Notes: a model not told the origin generated them from the sequence alone. Positions 1 to 8,507 are shown, counted from the stretch's first letter. The stretch: DNA of 64,000 nucleotides from Mesorhizobium sp. WSM4904 (GCF_029674545.1 NZ_CP121354.1:1-64000), one strand, 5' to 3'. Made by a program: numbers and translations.

Positions 1-1473
1 ATGGCGGCATCCAGCGACGCTGAACAGAAGTTCGAGCGGGTCAAGGCCCAGTTGAAGGCGCGTCTGGGAGCCGAGGTCTATTCGAGCTGGTTTGGCCGCA
101 TGAAGGTTGCCGAGGCGTCGCGCGGCATCGTCCGTATCTCCGTGCCCACGGCCTTCCTGCGGTCGTGGATCAACGGCCACTATCTCGACCTCATCGCCGA
201 ACTCTGGAGACATGAGGATTCCGACGTTCTCAAGATCGAAATCGTCGTGCGGACCGCCACGCGGCAGGGCCGCAACAATGTCGAGCCGGAGATCGCGCCG
301 GCGCGCAAGATGACCAAGCAGACGCAGACGGCGCTCGCCGCCGGCACCGCGAGCGCCGGCCGGGTGGAACGGGCGCCGGCGCCTCGCCAAGGCGTGCCGG
401 CGGAGACCGAGTTCCGCCACAACGTGCTGGGGTCGCCGCTCGACCCGCGCTACACTTTCGCTTCCTTCATCGAAGGGCCCTCGAACCGGGTGGCGTTCGC
501 GGCGGCCAAGGCGGTGGCGGAATCGCAGTCGAGCGCGGTGCGCTTCAACCCGCTCTTCCTTCATGCGACCGTCGGATTGGGCAAGACGCATCTGTTGCAG
601 GCGATCGCGGCGGAATCGCTGCGCCACAACCCGAAATCGCGCGTGGTCTATCTGACGGCGGAATATTTCATGTGGCGCTTCGCCACCGCGATCCGCGACA
701 ACAATGCACTCACCCTCAAGGAGCAACTGCGCGATATCGATCTTCTGATCATCGACGACATGCAGTTCCTGCAGGGCAAGTCGATCCAGCATGAATTCTG
801 CCATCTCATCAACATGCTGCTCGACAGCGCCAAGCAGGTGGTGGTCGCCGCCGACCGGCCGCCGTCGGAACTGGAATCGCTGGAGCCGCGCGTGCGGTCG
901 CGCCTCAATGGCGGCGTGGCGCTCGAAATGTCGGCGCCGGATTTCGCCATGCGCCTCGGCATGCTGAAGCTGCGCCTTGCCACGGCCAAGATCGACGATG
1001 CCTCGCTCGACATCTCGGACGAGATTCTCGATCACGTCGCCCGTACGGTGACCGGCAGCGGACGCGAACTCGAAGGCGCCTTCAACCAACTTCTCTTCCG
1101 CCAGTCCTTCGAGCCGCAGATCACCCTCGACCGCATCGACGAGATCCTCGGCCACATCTACCGTTCGGGCGAGCCGAAGCGGGTGCGCATCGAGGACATC
1201 CAGCGCATCGTGGCGCGCCACTACAACGTGTCGAAGACGGAGCTGCTCTCCAACCGGCGCACGCGTACCATCGTCAAGCCGCGGCAGGTGGCGATGTATC
1301 TGTCGAAGGTGATGACGCCGCGCTCGCTGCCGGAGATCGGACGGCGTTTCGGCGGCCGCGACCACACGACGGTGCTGCATGCCGTGCGCAAGATCGAGGA
1401 CCTTTCCGGTGCCGACAACACGCTGGCGCAGGAGCTCGAACTGCTCAGAAGGCTGATCAACGAGCAGGCCTGA
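1..1473 (+). CDS. dnaA: Chromosomal replication initiator protein DnaA
   Basis: DnaA binds DnaA boxes at the origin and melts DNA in its ATP form. The reading frame opens at the first base of the window, so the ATG may be the true start or an internal Met; 490 residues is near full length for rhizobial DnaA. Domain I is about residues 1-100, followed by an Ala/Arg-rich linker, the AAA+ domain at about 155-370 and the helix-turn-helix domain IV at about 390-490. The P-loop is ATVGLGKT (189-196), with Ala where most DnaA proteins have the first Gly. Walker B is LLIIDD (248-253). The DnaA signature [10 protein letters not shown] is at 452-461. It is followed by dnaN and recF. Confidence 0.97.
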   Translation: MAASSDAEQKFERVKAQLKARLGAEVYSSWFGRMKVAEASRGIVRISVPTAFLRSWINGHYLDLIAELWRHEDSDVLKIEIVVRTATRQGRNNVEPEIAPARKMTKQTQTALAAGTASAGRVERAPAPRQGVPAETEFRHNVLGSPLDPRYTFASFIEGPSNRVAFAAAKAVAESQSSAVRFNPLFLHATVGLGKTHLLQAIAAESLRHNPKSRVVYLTAEYFMWRFATAIRDNNALTLKEQLRDIDLLIIDDMQFLQGKSIQHEFCHLINMLLDSAKQVVVAADRPPSELESLEPRVRSRLNGGVALEMSAPDFAMRLGMLKLRLATAKIDDASLDISDEILDHVARTVTGSGRELEGAFNQLLFRQSFEPQITLDRIDEILGHIYRSGEPKRVRIEDIQRIVARHYNVSKTELLSNRRTRTIVKPRQVAMYLSKVMTPRSLPEIGRRFGGRDHTTVLHAVRKIEDLSGADNTLAQELELLRRLINEQA

Positions 1474-1498
1474 GCGCTTCACCGGCTTTATCCCCAGA

Positions 1499-1536
1499 AA
1501 GCCCGCGCAACCGGCCGGGACCGGTGCCGCGGGCTT
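1499..1536 (+). terminator. Probable hairpin terminator after dnaA
   Basis: A 9-bp perfect stem (AAGCCCGCG pairing with CGCGGGCTT) encloses a second inner stem (ACCGG/CCGGT region), starting 26 bp after the dnaA stop. The following bases are GCGTTTGCAGGG and then TTTTT, so the T-tract is displaced and termination may be partial. It separates dnaA from dnaN. Confidence 0.55.
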
Positions 1537-1648
1537 GCGTTTGCAGGGTTTTTACTGTCAGCTTACATAGATTCTGAGCTTTTCGGAGCTTTCGCGGGAC
1601 GCCGCTCCCTGGTGACCCGCTCATTCATTGAAGCGAGCCTGTTTCGTC

Positions 1649-2767
1649 ATGCGTGTTATCCTGGAACGGTCCAACCTCCTGAAGTCCCTCAACCACGTTC
1701 ATCGCGTGGTGGAGCGGCGCAACACCATACCGATCCTGTCGAATGTGCTGCTCAGCGCCGAAGGCGCCAGCCTCGAAATGAAAGCGACCGACCTCGACCT
1801 CGAAGTGACGGAAGCCACGCCCGCCAAGGTCGAGCGCGGCGGCGCGACGACGGTCCCGGCGCACCTGCTCTACGACATCGTGCGCAAGCTCGCCGACGGC
1901 GCCGAGGTGATGCTGAAGACCGACGAGGACGGCAATGCCATGACGGTGACGTCGGGTCGGTCCAGCTTCCGCCTGCAGTGCCTGCCGCAGTCGGACTTCC
2001 CCGAGCTTTCGGCCGGTTCCTTCTCGCACATCTTCCGGCTCGATTCGGTGGCGCTCAAGGGCCTGATCGAGAAGACCCAGTTCGCCATTTCGACCGAAGA
2101 GACGCGCTACTATCTCAACGGCATCTTCCTGCACACGCATGAAGCGGGCGGCAAGCTGAAGCTGCGCTCGGTCGCGACCGACGGGCACCGCCTGGCGCGC
2201 GCCGAGATCGACGCGCCGGCAGGCTCCGAAGGCATGCCCGGCATAATCATCCCGCGCAAGACTGTGAGCGAGCTGCAGAAGCTGGTCGACGATCCGGATG
2301 TGGCGGTGACGACGGAGCTGTCGGATACCAAGATCCGCTTCACCATCGGCAGCGTCATCCTGACCTCGAAGCTGATCGACGGCACCTTCCCCGACTATCA
2401 GCGCGTCATCCCGACCGGCAACGACAAGAAGCTGATCATCGACCGTCAGAGCTTCGCCGCCGCCGTCGACCGCGTCTCGACCATTTCGTCCGAGCGCGGC
2501 CGCGCGGTGAAAATGTCGATCAACGACGGCCAGCTCACGCTCGCCGTCAACAATCCGGATTCGGGCAGCGCCACCGAGGAGCTGGCGGCCGATTATTCGT
2601 CGGATCCGATCGAGATCGGCTTCAACGCCAAGTACCTGCTCGATGTCGCGGCCCAGCTCACCGGCTCGGAAGCGAAATTCATGCTGGCGGATGCCGGCTC
2701 GCCGACGCTGATCCACGACATGGCGGACGAGACCGCGCTCTACGTGCTGATGCCGATGCGGGTGTAG
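1649..2767 (+). CDS. dnaN: DNA polymerase III beta subunit (sliding clamp)
   Basis: This is the ring-shaped processivity clamp of DNA polymerase III, 372 residues, matching the family (366 in E. coli). The start is taken at ATG 1649 (MRVILERSNLLKSLNHVHRV), which aligns with the usual N-terminus. A longer frame opens 21 bp upstream but adds residues not typical of the family. Three similar clamp folds fill the chain, and the C-terminus ends in the usual YVLMPMRV. It lies downstream of dnaA and 68 bp before recF, the standard order. A hairpin after dnaA suggests that it also has its own promoter in the 175-bp gap. Confidence 0.97.
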   Translation: MRVILERSNLLKSLNHVHRVVERRNTIPILSNVLLSAEGASLEMKATDLDLEVTEATPAKVERGGATTVPAHLLYDIVRKLADGAEVMLKTDEDGNAMTVTSGRSSFRLQCLPQSDFPELSAGSFSHIFRLDSVALKGLIEKTQFAISTEETRYYLNGIFLHTHEAGGKLKLRSVATDGHRLARAEIDAPAGSEGMPGIIIPRKTVSELQKLVDDPDVAVTTELSDTKIRFTIGSVILTSKLIDGTFPDYQRVIPTGNDKKLIIDRQSFAAAVDRVSTISSERGRAVKMSINDGQLTLAVNNPDSGSATEELAADYSSDPIEIGFNAKYLLDVAAQLTGSEAKFMLADAGSPTLIHDMADETALYVLMPMRV

Positions 2768-2835
2768 CCGCATCCGGTGTCGCGCCGGCTGGCGATGGAG
2801 CGATGATTGCGGCGGCTTGCACGGGCGGATAGCGG

Positions 2836-3975
2836 TTGCCGGAACAGACCCATATAAGTAAGCTTACGCTTACCAATTTTCGCAACTACGCGGGACTTTC
2901 GCTCGAGCTCGGCCCCGGCGCCGTGGTGCTGTCGGGCGACAACGGCGCCGGCAAAACCAATCTGCTCGAAGCCATCTCGCTGCTGACGCCGGGACGCGGG
3001 CTCCGCCGTGCGCCCTATGCCGACGTGGCGCGCGAAGGCGGCGATGGCGGCTTTGCCTTGCATGCCCGGGTCGAGGGACCGGAGGGCCAAGTCGAAATCG
3101 GCACCGGCATTTCCGGCGGCGACGGCGCTGGAGAAGGCGGCAGACGCGTTCGCATCAACGGCGCGCCGGCAAAGTCGGCGGAGGATATGCTGGAATGGCT
3201 GAGGGTCATCTGGCTGACACCGGCGATGGACGGCTTGTTTCCAGGGCCGGCCGCCGATCGTCGCCGCTTTCTCGACCGGCTTGTGCTGGCGATCGACCCC
3301 AGCCACGGCCAGCGGGCGCTGGATTATGAAAAGGCGATGCGCGGCCGTAACCGTTTGCTTACGGAGGGTTCCCGCGACAGCGGTTGGTTCGACGCGATCG
3401 AGACGCAGATGGCCGAAACCGGGGTGGCGATCGCGGCGGCGCGGGCGGAACTGGTGCGGCTGCTTGCCGCCATGATCGAAAAGCTGCCCGGCAGCGGCCC
3501 ATTTCCGCAGGCCGACATAAGCCTCTCCGGCGACTTGGAGACCGAAATCGCCGTCGCGCCGGCGGTCGACGTCGAGGAGCGGTTCCGGGCGATGCTCGCC
3601 AATGGCCGCGAGCGCGACCGCGCCGCCGGCCGCACGCTCGACGGACCGCATCGCTCGGACCTCGTGGTCCGGCACAGGCCGAAGTCGATGCCGGCCGAAT
3701 TGTGCTCGACCGGCGAGCAGAAGGCGCTGCTGGTCGGCATCGTGCTGTCACACGCAAGGCTGACCGGCGAGATGTCGGGACTGACGCCGATTCTGCTGCT
3801 CGACGAGATCGCCGCGCATCTCGACGGCGGGCGGCGCGCTGCGCTGTTTTCCATCCTCGAGGAGTTGAACTGCCAGGCCTTCATGACCGGCACCGACGCG
3901 GCGCTGTTTTCCAGCCTCGCCGGGCGGGCGCAATTCCTGACGGTCGATCACGGCAGCGTCGGACCGACCGGCTGA
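2836..3975 (+). CDS. recF: DNA replication and repair protein RecF
   Basis: RecF is an SMC/ABC-type ATPase that loads RecA at gapped DNA with RecO and RecR; recR is also in this window. It has 379 residues. Walker A is GDNGAGKTN (34-42). The ABC-like signature STGEQKALLVG and Walker B ILLLDEIAAHLD are in the C-terminal third. The start is TTG 2836. An in-frame TAG at 2830 excludes any upstream start, and the conserved ISKLTLTNFRNY follows within a few residues. The gene ends 36 bp before the 35-bp repeat array that carries the IS element. Confidence 0.95.
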   Translation: MPEQTHISKLTLTNFRNYAGLSLELGPGAVVLSGDNGAGKTNLLEAISLLTPGRGLRRAPYADVAREGGDGGFALHARVEGPEGQVEIGTGISGGDGAGEGGRRVRINGAPAKSAEDMLEWLRVIWLTPAMDGLFPGPAADRRRFLDRLVLAIDPSHGQRALDYEKAMRGRNRLLTEGSRDSGWFDAIETQMAETGVAIAAARAELVRLLAAMIEKLPGSGPFPQADISLSGDLETEIAVAPAVDVEERFRAMLANGRERDRAAGRTLDGPHRSDLVVRHRPKSMPAELCSTGEQKALLVGIVLSHARLTGEMSGLTPILLLDEIAAHLDGGRRAALFSILEELNCQAFMTGTDAALFSSLAGRAQFLTVDHGSVGPTG

Positions 3976-4011
3976 CCTTGAAGAACCCAACGGGCGTCGG
4001 CGCCGGCCCTT

Positions 4012-4088
4012 CGAGACAACGCTTCGCCTTGCCCGTATCTGCCCTGCGGGACAAGGCTTCGCCTTGCCCGTATCTGCCCCGCGGGACA
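4012..4088. repeat. 35-bp tandem hairpin repeat array, left remnant
   Basis: There is one degenerate unit (4012-4045), one full 35-bp unit (4046-4080) and the first 8 bases of a third (4081-4088), where the IS element begins. Each unit holds the palindrome CAAGGCTTCGCCTTG, flanked by GGG and CCC that can extend the stem with one bulged A. The array resumes at 5430 after the IS. It is non-coding and lies in the recF-moeB gap. Confidence 0.9.
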
Positions 4089-4113
4089 GGTTGTGTGCGT
4101 CAAGTTCTGCAAA
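4089..4113 (+). repeat. IS terminal inverted repeat (left; right copy at 5405-5429)
   Basis: This 25-bp terminal repeat matches the inverted copy at 5405-5429 at 20 of 25 positions. The differences are one base near the tip and a 4-bp block after GTGTGC. The inner AGTTCTGCAAA is identical in both ends. Confidence 0.88.
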
Positions 4114-4134
4114 AAGGGGCGGCCATGAGGCTGG

Positions 4135-5331
4135 TCATGCGGCTTGGCGCAGAGCGAGCTTCTTATGCTCGCGCAGGTCGTCCATGTTGATGTAGCGGTT
4201 GGCCTCCATCCAGTTTTCGTTGGTTTCGACGGCCAGCGCCCTGACCAGGCGCAGGCAGCTTTCGGCGTTGGGAAAGATGCGCACGACATAGGTGCGGCGC
4301 CTGATCTCTTCGTTGAGGCGTTCCAGCATGTTGGTCGACTTCAGGTGCTTGTGGTGCTGGCGCGGCAGGCGAAAGAAGGTCAGCGTGCGCTCGATGGTCT
4401 CCTCCACCCACGTCGTCAGCCGCGGATAGCGGCCCGACCATTTGGCCAGCCACGCGGCGAGATCGGCCTTGGCCTCGGCGAGATCGCGCCGGTCGTAGAG
4501 CCATCTGAGCTCCTGCAGGCAGTCGTCGCCGTGCTTGCGCGGCAGGTGATCGAGCGCGTTCCTGAGGAAGTGCACGTAGCAGCGTTGCCAGGCCGCTTCC
4601 GGAATCACCTCGCCGATCGCCGCGACCAGACCGGCATGGTCGTCGGAGACAACCAACTCGACGCCCCTAAGACCGCGCGCCTTGAGCGCCACGAGGAAGT
4701 CCTTCCAGGCCGAGCGGCTCTCGCGATTGGCCATCTCCACGGCCAGGATCTGGCGCCGCCCGTCCCAGTCGATGCCGACCGCGATCAGCACCGCCTGGCT
4801 CATGACGATGCCGGCCTCGCGCACCTTCTCGTAGCGGGCATCGAGCACGAGGTAAGCAAAGGGCTCTTGAAGCGGGCGCTCGGCAAAGGCCTTCAGGCTT
4901 TCGTCCAGCCGTTTGTTGATGGCCGAGATCGACGAGGCCGAGAAGGCATGCCCGCACAGCTCCTCGGTGATCGCCTTGACCTTGCGGGTCGACACGCCTT
5001 GCACGTACATCTCGGCAAGCGTCGCCACCAAGGCCCGCTCGGAGCGCTGGTAGCGCTCGAACAGCTCGGTGGAGAAGCGCCCCTGCCGGTCCTGCGGAAC
5101 CCGCAGCTCCAGCTTGCCGACACGGGTGACAAGCGTGCGGCCGTAATACCCAGAGCGATAGCCGAGCCGCTCCGGTGTCCGTTCGCTCTTCGAAGCGCCC
5201 AGCGCCTCGTCCATCTCGGCCTCGAGGACCTCCTGCATCACTGCGCGGATCACTTCGTGCAGCCCATCCGGGTTCGAAAGCAGAATGTCTTTGACGGCAG
5301 CTATGGCGGATTTATCTTCGATCTTGGTCAT
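4135..5331 (-). CDS. IS256-family transposase (DDE, mutator type)
   Basis: This 398-residue transposase catalyses excision and insertion of the surrounding IS. The DDE triad is visible: D164 in YLVLDARYEKV, D230 in VVSDDHAGL and E337 in STNMLERLNEEIRRR, the last being the IS256 signature. The N-terminal part has the GYRSGYYGRTLVTRVGKLEL stretch typical of the mutator superfamily, with a helix-turn-helix-like region around 105-145. The ATG at 5331 lies about 100 bp inside the right end of the element. No frameshift or stop is seen, so the protein should be functional. Confidence 0.96.
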   Translation of the reverse strand: MTKIEDKSAIAAVKDILLSNPDGLHEVIRAVMQEVLEAEMDEALGASKSERTPERLGYRSGYYGRTLVTRVGKLELRVPQDRQGRFSTELFERYQRSERALVATLAEMYVQGVSTRKVKAITEELCGHAFSASSISAINKRLDESLKAFAERPLQEPFAYLVLDARYEKVREAGIVMSQAVLIAVGIDWDGRRQILAVEMANRESRSAWKDFLVALKARGLRGVELVVSDDHAGLVAAIGEVIPEAAWQRCYVHFLRNALDHLPRKHGDDCLQELRWLYDRRDLAEAKADLAAWLAKWSGRYPRLTTWVEETIERTLTFFRLPRQHHKHLKSTNMLERLNEEIRRRTYVVRIFPNAESCLRLVRALAVETNENWMEANRYINMDDLREHKKLALRQAA

Positions 5332-5429
5332 GGTGGCGTTCCTTCGCGGGAATCAGGTGACGTGAACAATCACCAGCCTGCCATGACCGCCCTCTCTCAG
5401 CGAATTTGCAGAACTCTCAGCACACTACC

Positions 5430-5568
5430 GCGGGACAAGGCTTCGCCTTGCCCGTATCTGCCCCGCGGGACAAGGCTTCGCCTTGCCCGTATCTGCCCCG
5501 CGGGACAAGGCTTCGCCTTGCCCGTATCTTGCCCTGCGGGACAAGGCTTCGCCTTGCCCGTACATGAC
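5430..5568. repeat. 35-bp tandem hairpin repeat array, right part
   Basis: The array continues after the IS with units at 5430-5464 and 5465-5499 (identical, 35 bp), 5500-5535 (36 bp, one inserted T) and a final unit from 5536 that decays after GCCCGTAC. Every unit keeps the CAAGGC-TTC-GCCTTG hairpin. Removing the IS and one target copy restores a continuous array of about seven units. The array ends 30 bp before the moeB start and shows no unique spacers. Confidence 0.9.
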
Positions 5569-5598
5569 AAGGCGTTGCACCAGCTATAAGGTCCGGCC

Positions 5599-6354
5599 AT
5601 GACCAATGCCGCCCTGACCGACGAAGAACTCGAACGCTACGCCCGCCACATCGTGCTGCCCGAAATCGGCGGCGCCGGCCAGCAGAAGCTGAAGCGGGCG
5701 CGAGTGCTGGTGATCGGCGCCGGCGGACTGGGGGCGCCTGTGCTCGAATATCTTGCCGCAGCCGGCGTCGGCACGCTTGGCATCGTCGACGACGACACGG
5801 TCTCGCTTTCCAACCTGCAGCGGCAGGTGATCCATGATACCGACACGGTCGGCATGGCGAAGACCGACAGCGCCTCGGCCGCGATCATGCGCATCAACCC
5901 CAATGTCGCGGTGGAACCGCATCGCCTCAGGCTGACGGCTGAAAACGCCCCTGCCCTCGTCGCGCGCTACGATGTCGTTGTCGACGGTTCCGACAATTTC
6001 GAGACGCGCTATGCGCTGGCCGATGCGTGCGCCCTGGAAAAGAAACCTCTGGTCACCGCCGCCGTCGGCCGCTTCGACGGCTCGGTGACGGTGCTGAAGC
6101 CGTACGAAACGGGCGCCGACGGCAAGCGCAATCCAAGTTACCGGGACCTTTTCCCCGAAGCGCCACCCGAAGGGCTGGTGCCATCCTGCGCCGTTGCCGG
6201 CATCGTCGGCGCGCTGACGGGCGTCGTGGGTACCCTGGAGGCGATGGAAGCGATAAAGCTGATCGCCGGGATCGGCGAACCATTGGTCGGCCGGCTGCTG
6301 CTTTACGACGGCCTCACCGCCCGCTTCGACACAGTCCGCTACAAGGCGGCCTGA
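5599..6354 (+). CDS. moeB: MoeB/ThiF-type sulfur-carrier adenylyltransferase
   Basis: The family adenylates the C-terminus of a small sulfur carrier (MoaD or ThiS) for molybdopterin or thiamin synthesis. The protein has 251 residues. The nucleotide-binding GAGGLG is at 40-45, the acidic ribose-binding VDDD at 63-66, and a candidate catalytic Cys is C197 in LVPSCAVAG. The first zinc CxxC pair of E. coli MoeB is absent: the equivalent stretch reads NPSYRDLFPE, with Ser and Asp in place of Cys. This suggests a zinc-free subgroup. The start ATG 5599 lies just after the repeat array. A GNAT gene follows after 4 bp. Assignment to MoaD rather than ThiS is inferred. Confidence 0.87.
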   Translation: MTNAALTDEELERYARHIVLPEIGGAGQQKLKRARVLVIGAGGLGAPVLEYLAAAGVGTLGIVDDDTVSLSNLQRQVIHDTDTVGMAKTDSASAAIMRINPNVAVEPHRLRLTAENAPALVARYDVVVDGSDNFETRYALADACALEKKPLVTAAVGRFDGSVTVLKPYETGADGKRNPSYRDLFPEAPPEGLVPSCAVAGIVGALTGVVGTLEAMEAIKLIAGIGEPLVGRLLLYDGLTARFDTVRYKAA

Positions 6355-6358
6355 ACCG

Positions 6359-6847
6359 ATGGACCAGCCCGCCGCTCTCCTCGTCACCGAGCTTCCGCCG
6401 GATTTCGCGCGGTGGGACGAGTTGCTGGCGCTGATCCTGCGCGCCTTCGCCTATATGGACGGCGTGATCGACCCGCCATCCTCGGCGCATCTGCTGACCC
6501 CGGAAGGCCTCAGGCGCAAGGCGGGGCAGGAGACGGCGTTCCTGGCCGTGGAGAACGGCCAGATCGTCGGTTGCGTGTTCGCGCTGGAGCGGGCGAAGGA
6601 TTTCTATGTCGGCAAGCTTGCCGTCGAGCCCAGCCTTCAGGGGCGGGGCATAGGCGGACGGCTGATGCAGGCCGTGGAGGATCTTGCCCGCCGGCACGGC
6701 AAATACGTCATCGAGCTGCAGACCCGCATCGAGCTCATCGCAAACCACGCGGCATTCGCCCGGCTCGGCTTTCGCGAGACCGGGCGCACGGCGCATGCGG
6801 GATACGACAGGCCGACCTCGATCACCATGCGCAAGGTGCTGTCTTGA
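6359..6847 (+). CDS. GNAT-family N-acetyltransferase
   Basis: The 162-residue protein carries the acetyl-CoA binding motif A as VEPSLQGRGIGGRLMQAVED, followed by the ANHAAFARLGF segment typical of the GNAT fold. The substrate cannot be told from sequence. It starts 4 bp after the moeB stop, and its TGA overlaps the TTG start of the aconitase X large subunit, so the genes are probably co-transcribed and translationally coupled. Confidence 0.88.
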   Translation: MDQPAALLVTELPPDFARWDELLALILRAFAYMDGVIDPPSSAHLLTPEGLRRKAGQETAFLAVENGQIVGCVFALERAKDFYVGKLAVEPSLQGRGIGGRLMQAVEDLARRHGKYVIELQTRIELIANHAAFARLGFRETGRTAHAGYDRPTSITMRKVLS

Positions 6848-8097
6848 GCCTCGCTCTCAGCCCCGAGGAACAGGCAATAGCCGCCGGCAAGGACGGCGCG
6901 GGGACGGCGATGCGCATCGTCGCCGAGAGCGCGCGGCTGCTCGGGGCGCAGCGGCTGATCCCAATCGCTTCGGCGCATATCGACGGGGCGCTCTATCACG
7001 GCGATTCCGGCACGCTGTTCGCCGAGCGGCTGGTCGAAGGCGGCGCCAGGGTCGCGGTGCGCTCGACGCTCAATGTCGGAGCGCTCGACCTGATGGGCTG
7101 CTCGCGCATTCGCCTGGAGGAGCCGCAGCGCGGCATGGCGCGACGGATGATGGACGCCTATCGCAAGCTCGGCTGCGAGCAGAGCTGGACCTGCGCGCCC
7201 TATCAGGCCGGACACAGACCGGCGCAAGGCAGCGATGTCGCATGGGGCGAGTCCAATGCGGTGGTGTTTTGCAACTCGGTGCTGGGCGCCCGCACGAACC
7301 GCTACGGCGACTTCCTCGACATAGCCTGCGCCATCACCGGCCGGGCGCCGGACTATGGCCTGCACTGGCCGGAGAACCGCAGGGCGCGGCTGGTGTTCGA
7401 CGTCTCCGGCCTTTCCCCTTCCTTCCTCGCTTCCGAGATCGCCTGGCCGGTGCTGGGCAGCCTCTACGGCCGCGAGGTCGGCAATGCGATCGGCGTCGTC
7501 GCCGGTATCGCCAATCACCCCGGCGAGGACGCGCTGAAAGCCTTCGGCGCCGCGGCCGCATCATCCGGCGCGGTCGGGTTGTTCCACATTGCAGGCGTCA
7601 CGCCCGAGGCGCCTGATGTCGGAGCCATTCTGGCCGAACCGAAGCCGGACGCGATTATCCGCGTCACGTCCGAGATGGTGGCGAAGGCGCGCGCCGACCT
7701 GTCGACTGCCGCGGCAGCCAGGACGATCGACGCGGTCGCGATCGGCAGCCCGCACCTGTCCGATGCCGAGTTCGCCATGCTGGAGCGGCTGATCGCTGGA
7801 AGACGGCTCGCCGTGCCGATCTACGCCTGCACCGGCCGGCATGTTCTCGCCTCGCTGGAACAGGGCGGGCGACGGAAGCGGCTCGAAGCAAGCGGGGTCG
7901 TCATCGTCGCCGACACTTGCGTGGTGGTGACGCCGATCATGCCGGAGCTGGCCGGCGGCGTGCTGATGACCAATTCGGGCAAGTTCGCGCACTACGCTCC
8001 GGGCAACACCGGCTATGCGGCGCTCTATGCCTCGCTCGCCGATTGCGTCGAAAGCGCGGTTCTCGGCATGCCGCGCTTCACGGATATCGCCGCATGA
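6844..8097 (+). CDS. Aconitase X large (catalytic) subunit, DUF521
   Basis: Aconitase X enzymes are Fe-S dehydratases. Characterised bacterial members dehydrate cis-3-hydroxy-L-proline and archaeal ones act on mevalonate 5-phosphate. This protein has 417 residues, with the family blocks SWTCAPYQAGHRPAQG, WGESNAVVFCNSVLGARTNR and a C-terminal VADTCVVVTP, which supply candidate cluster cysteines. The start is TTG 6844, overlapping the TGA of the preceding gene; LSLALSPEEQ fits the family N-terminus. A longer frame back to 6412 runs through the acetyltransferase and is not real. The 3' end overlaps the small-subunit ATG by 4 bp. A hydroxyproline substrate is inferred; no other hydroxyproline gene is nearby. 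Confidence 0.9.
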   Translation: MSLALSPEEQAIAAGKDGAGTAMRIVAESARLLGAQRLIPIASAHIDGALYHGDSGTLFAERLVEGGARVAVRSTLNVGALDLMGCSRIRLEEPQRGMARRMMDAYRKLGCEQSWTCAPYQAGHRPAQGSDVAWGESNAVVFCNSVLGARTNRYGDFLDIACAITGRAPDYGLHWPENRRARLVFDVSGLSPSFLASEIAWPVLGSLYGREVGNAIGVVAGIANHPGEDALKAFGAAAASSGAVGLFHIAGVTPEAPDVGAILAEPKPDAIIRVTSEMVAKARADLSTAAAARTIDAVAIGSPHLSDAEFAMLERLIAGRRLAVPIYACTGRHVLASLEQGGRRKRLEASGVVIVADTCVVVTPIMPELAGGVLMTNSGKFAHYAPGNTGYAALYASLADCVESAVLGMPRFTDIAA

Positions 8098-8507
8098 GCG
8101 CCGCCGCCGAAATCCTGGTGCCGGGCAAGGCCGGCGAAGGCGAAGCGCTGGTGCTGACGGCGCCGATCAGCTTCTGGGGCGGTGTCGACCCGAAGACCGG
8201 CCGCATCACCGATGTCCGCCACCCGCAGCATGGCGAGGTGATTTCCGGCCGCGTGCTGTTCCTACCGGGCACGATCGGCTCGTCATCCGCTTCGGCGGTG
8301 CTGATGGAACTGGTCCACAATGGCCGCGCGCCGGCGGCCCTGGTGCTGCACGAGCCCGACGCCATTCTTCTGCTCGGCCTGATCGTCGCCCGGGAAATGG
8401 GCTGGGCGACGCCGATGGCGGTGCGGCTCGGACGTGGTGTGTTCGACACCTATCGCGGAGCCATGGTGAAAGTCGCCGGAGACGGCGCCGTTACCGTCGC
8501 CGCCTGA
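8094..8507 (+). CDS. Aconitase X small (swivel) subunit, DUF126
   Basis: This 137-residue protein is the swivelling beta-barrel partner of the large subunit. It keeps the family motif GTIGSSSASAVLMEL, whose serines contribute to the active site in characterised aconitase X enzymes. The ATG overlaps the large-subunit TGA (ATGA), indicating translational coupling and equal stoichiometry. In some organisms the two subunits are fused; here they are separate. The gene ends 15 bp from the stop of the convergent dehydrogenase gene. Confidence 0.9.
   Translation: MSAAAEILVPGKAGEGEALVLTAPISFWGGVDPKTGRITDVRHPQHGEVISGRVLFLPGTIGSSSASAVLMELVHNGRAPAALVLHEPDAILLLGLIVAREMGWATPMAVRLGRGVFDTYRGAMVKVAGDGAVTVAA

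Larger units (their letters stand above)
4089..5429. mobile_element. Complete IS256-family insertion sequence, 1341 bp
   Basis: Both ends are visible. Reading inward, the left end starts GGTTGTGTGCGTCAAGTTCT and the right end starts GGTAGTGTGCTGAGAGTTCT; over 25 bp 20 positions match, both ending in GCAAA. The element is flanked by the identical 8-bp target duplication GCGGGACA (4081-4088 and 5430-5437), the size expected for IS256-type transposition. One intact transposase gene fills it on the minus strand. The intact duplication and open reading frame suggest a recent, possibly still active, insertion. The target lies inside the repeat array between recF and moeB and breaks no gene. Confidence 0.93.

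Noticed and set aside
1488..1496. DnaA-box-like TTATCCCCA after dnaA
   Set aside because: One mismatch to the consensus and isolated; no cluster of boxes or AT-rich unwinding region, so no origin is called.
1625..2773. 382-codon open frame on the minus strand opposite dnaN
   Set aside because: Product is Arg/His/Gly-rich without family similarity and mirrors the dnaN codons; typical antisense frame in GC-rich DNA.
4012..5568. CRISPR-like direct repeats
   Set aside because: The 35-bp units are contiguous with no unique spacers and no cas genes nearby; they are tandem repeats split by an IS.
6412..6843. N-terminal extension of the aconitase X large subunit
   Set aside because: This open stretch is a wrong-frame reading of the acetyltransferase gene; protein similarity begins at TTG 6844.
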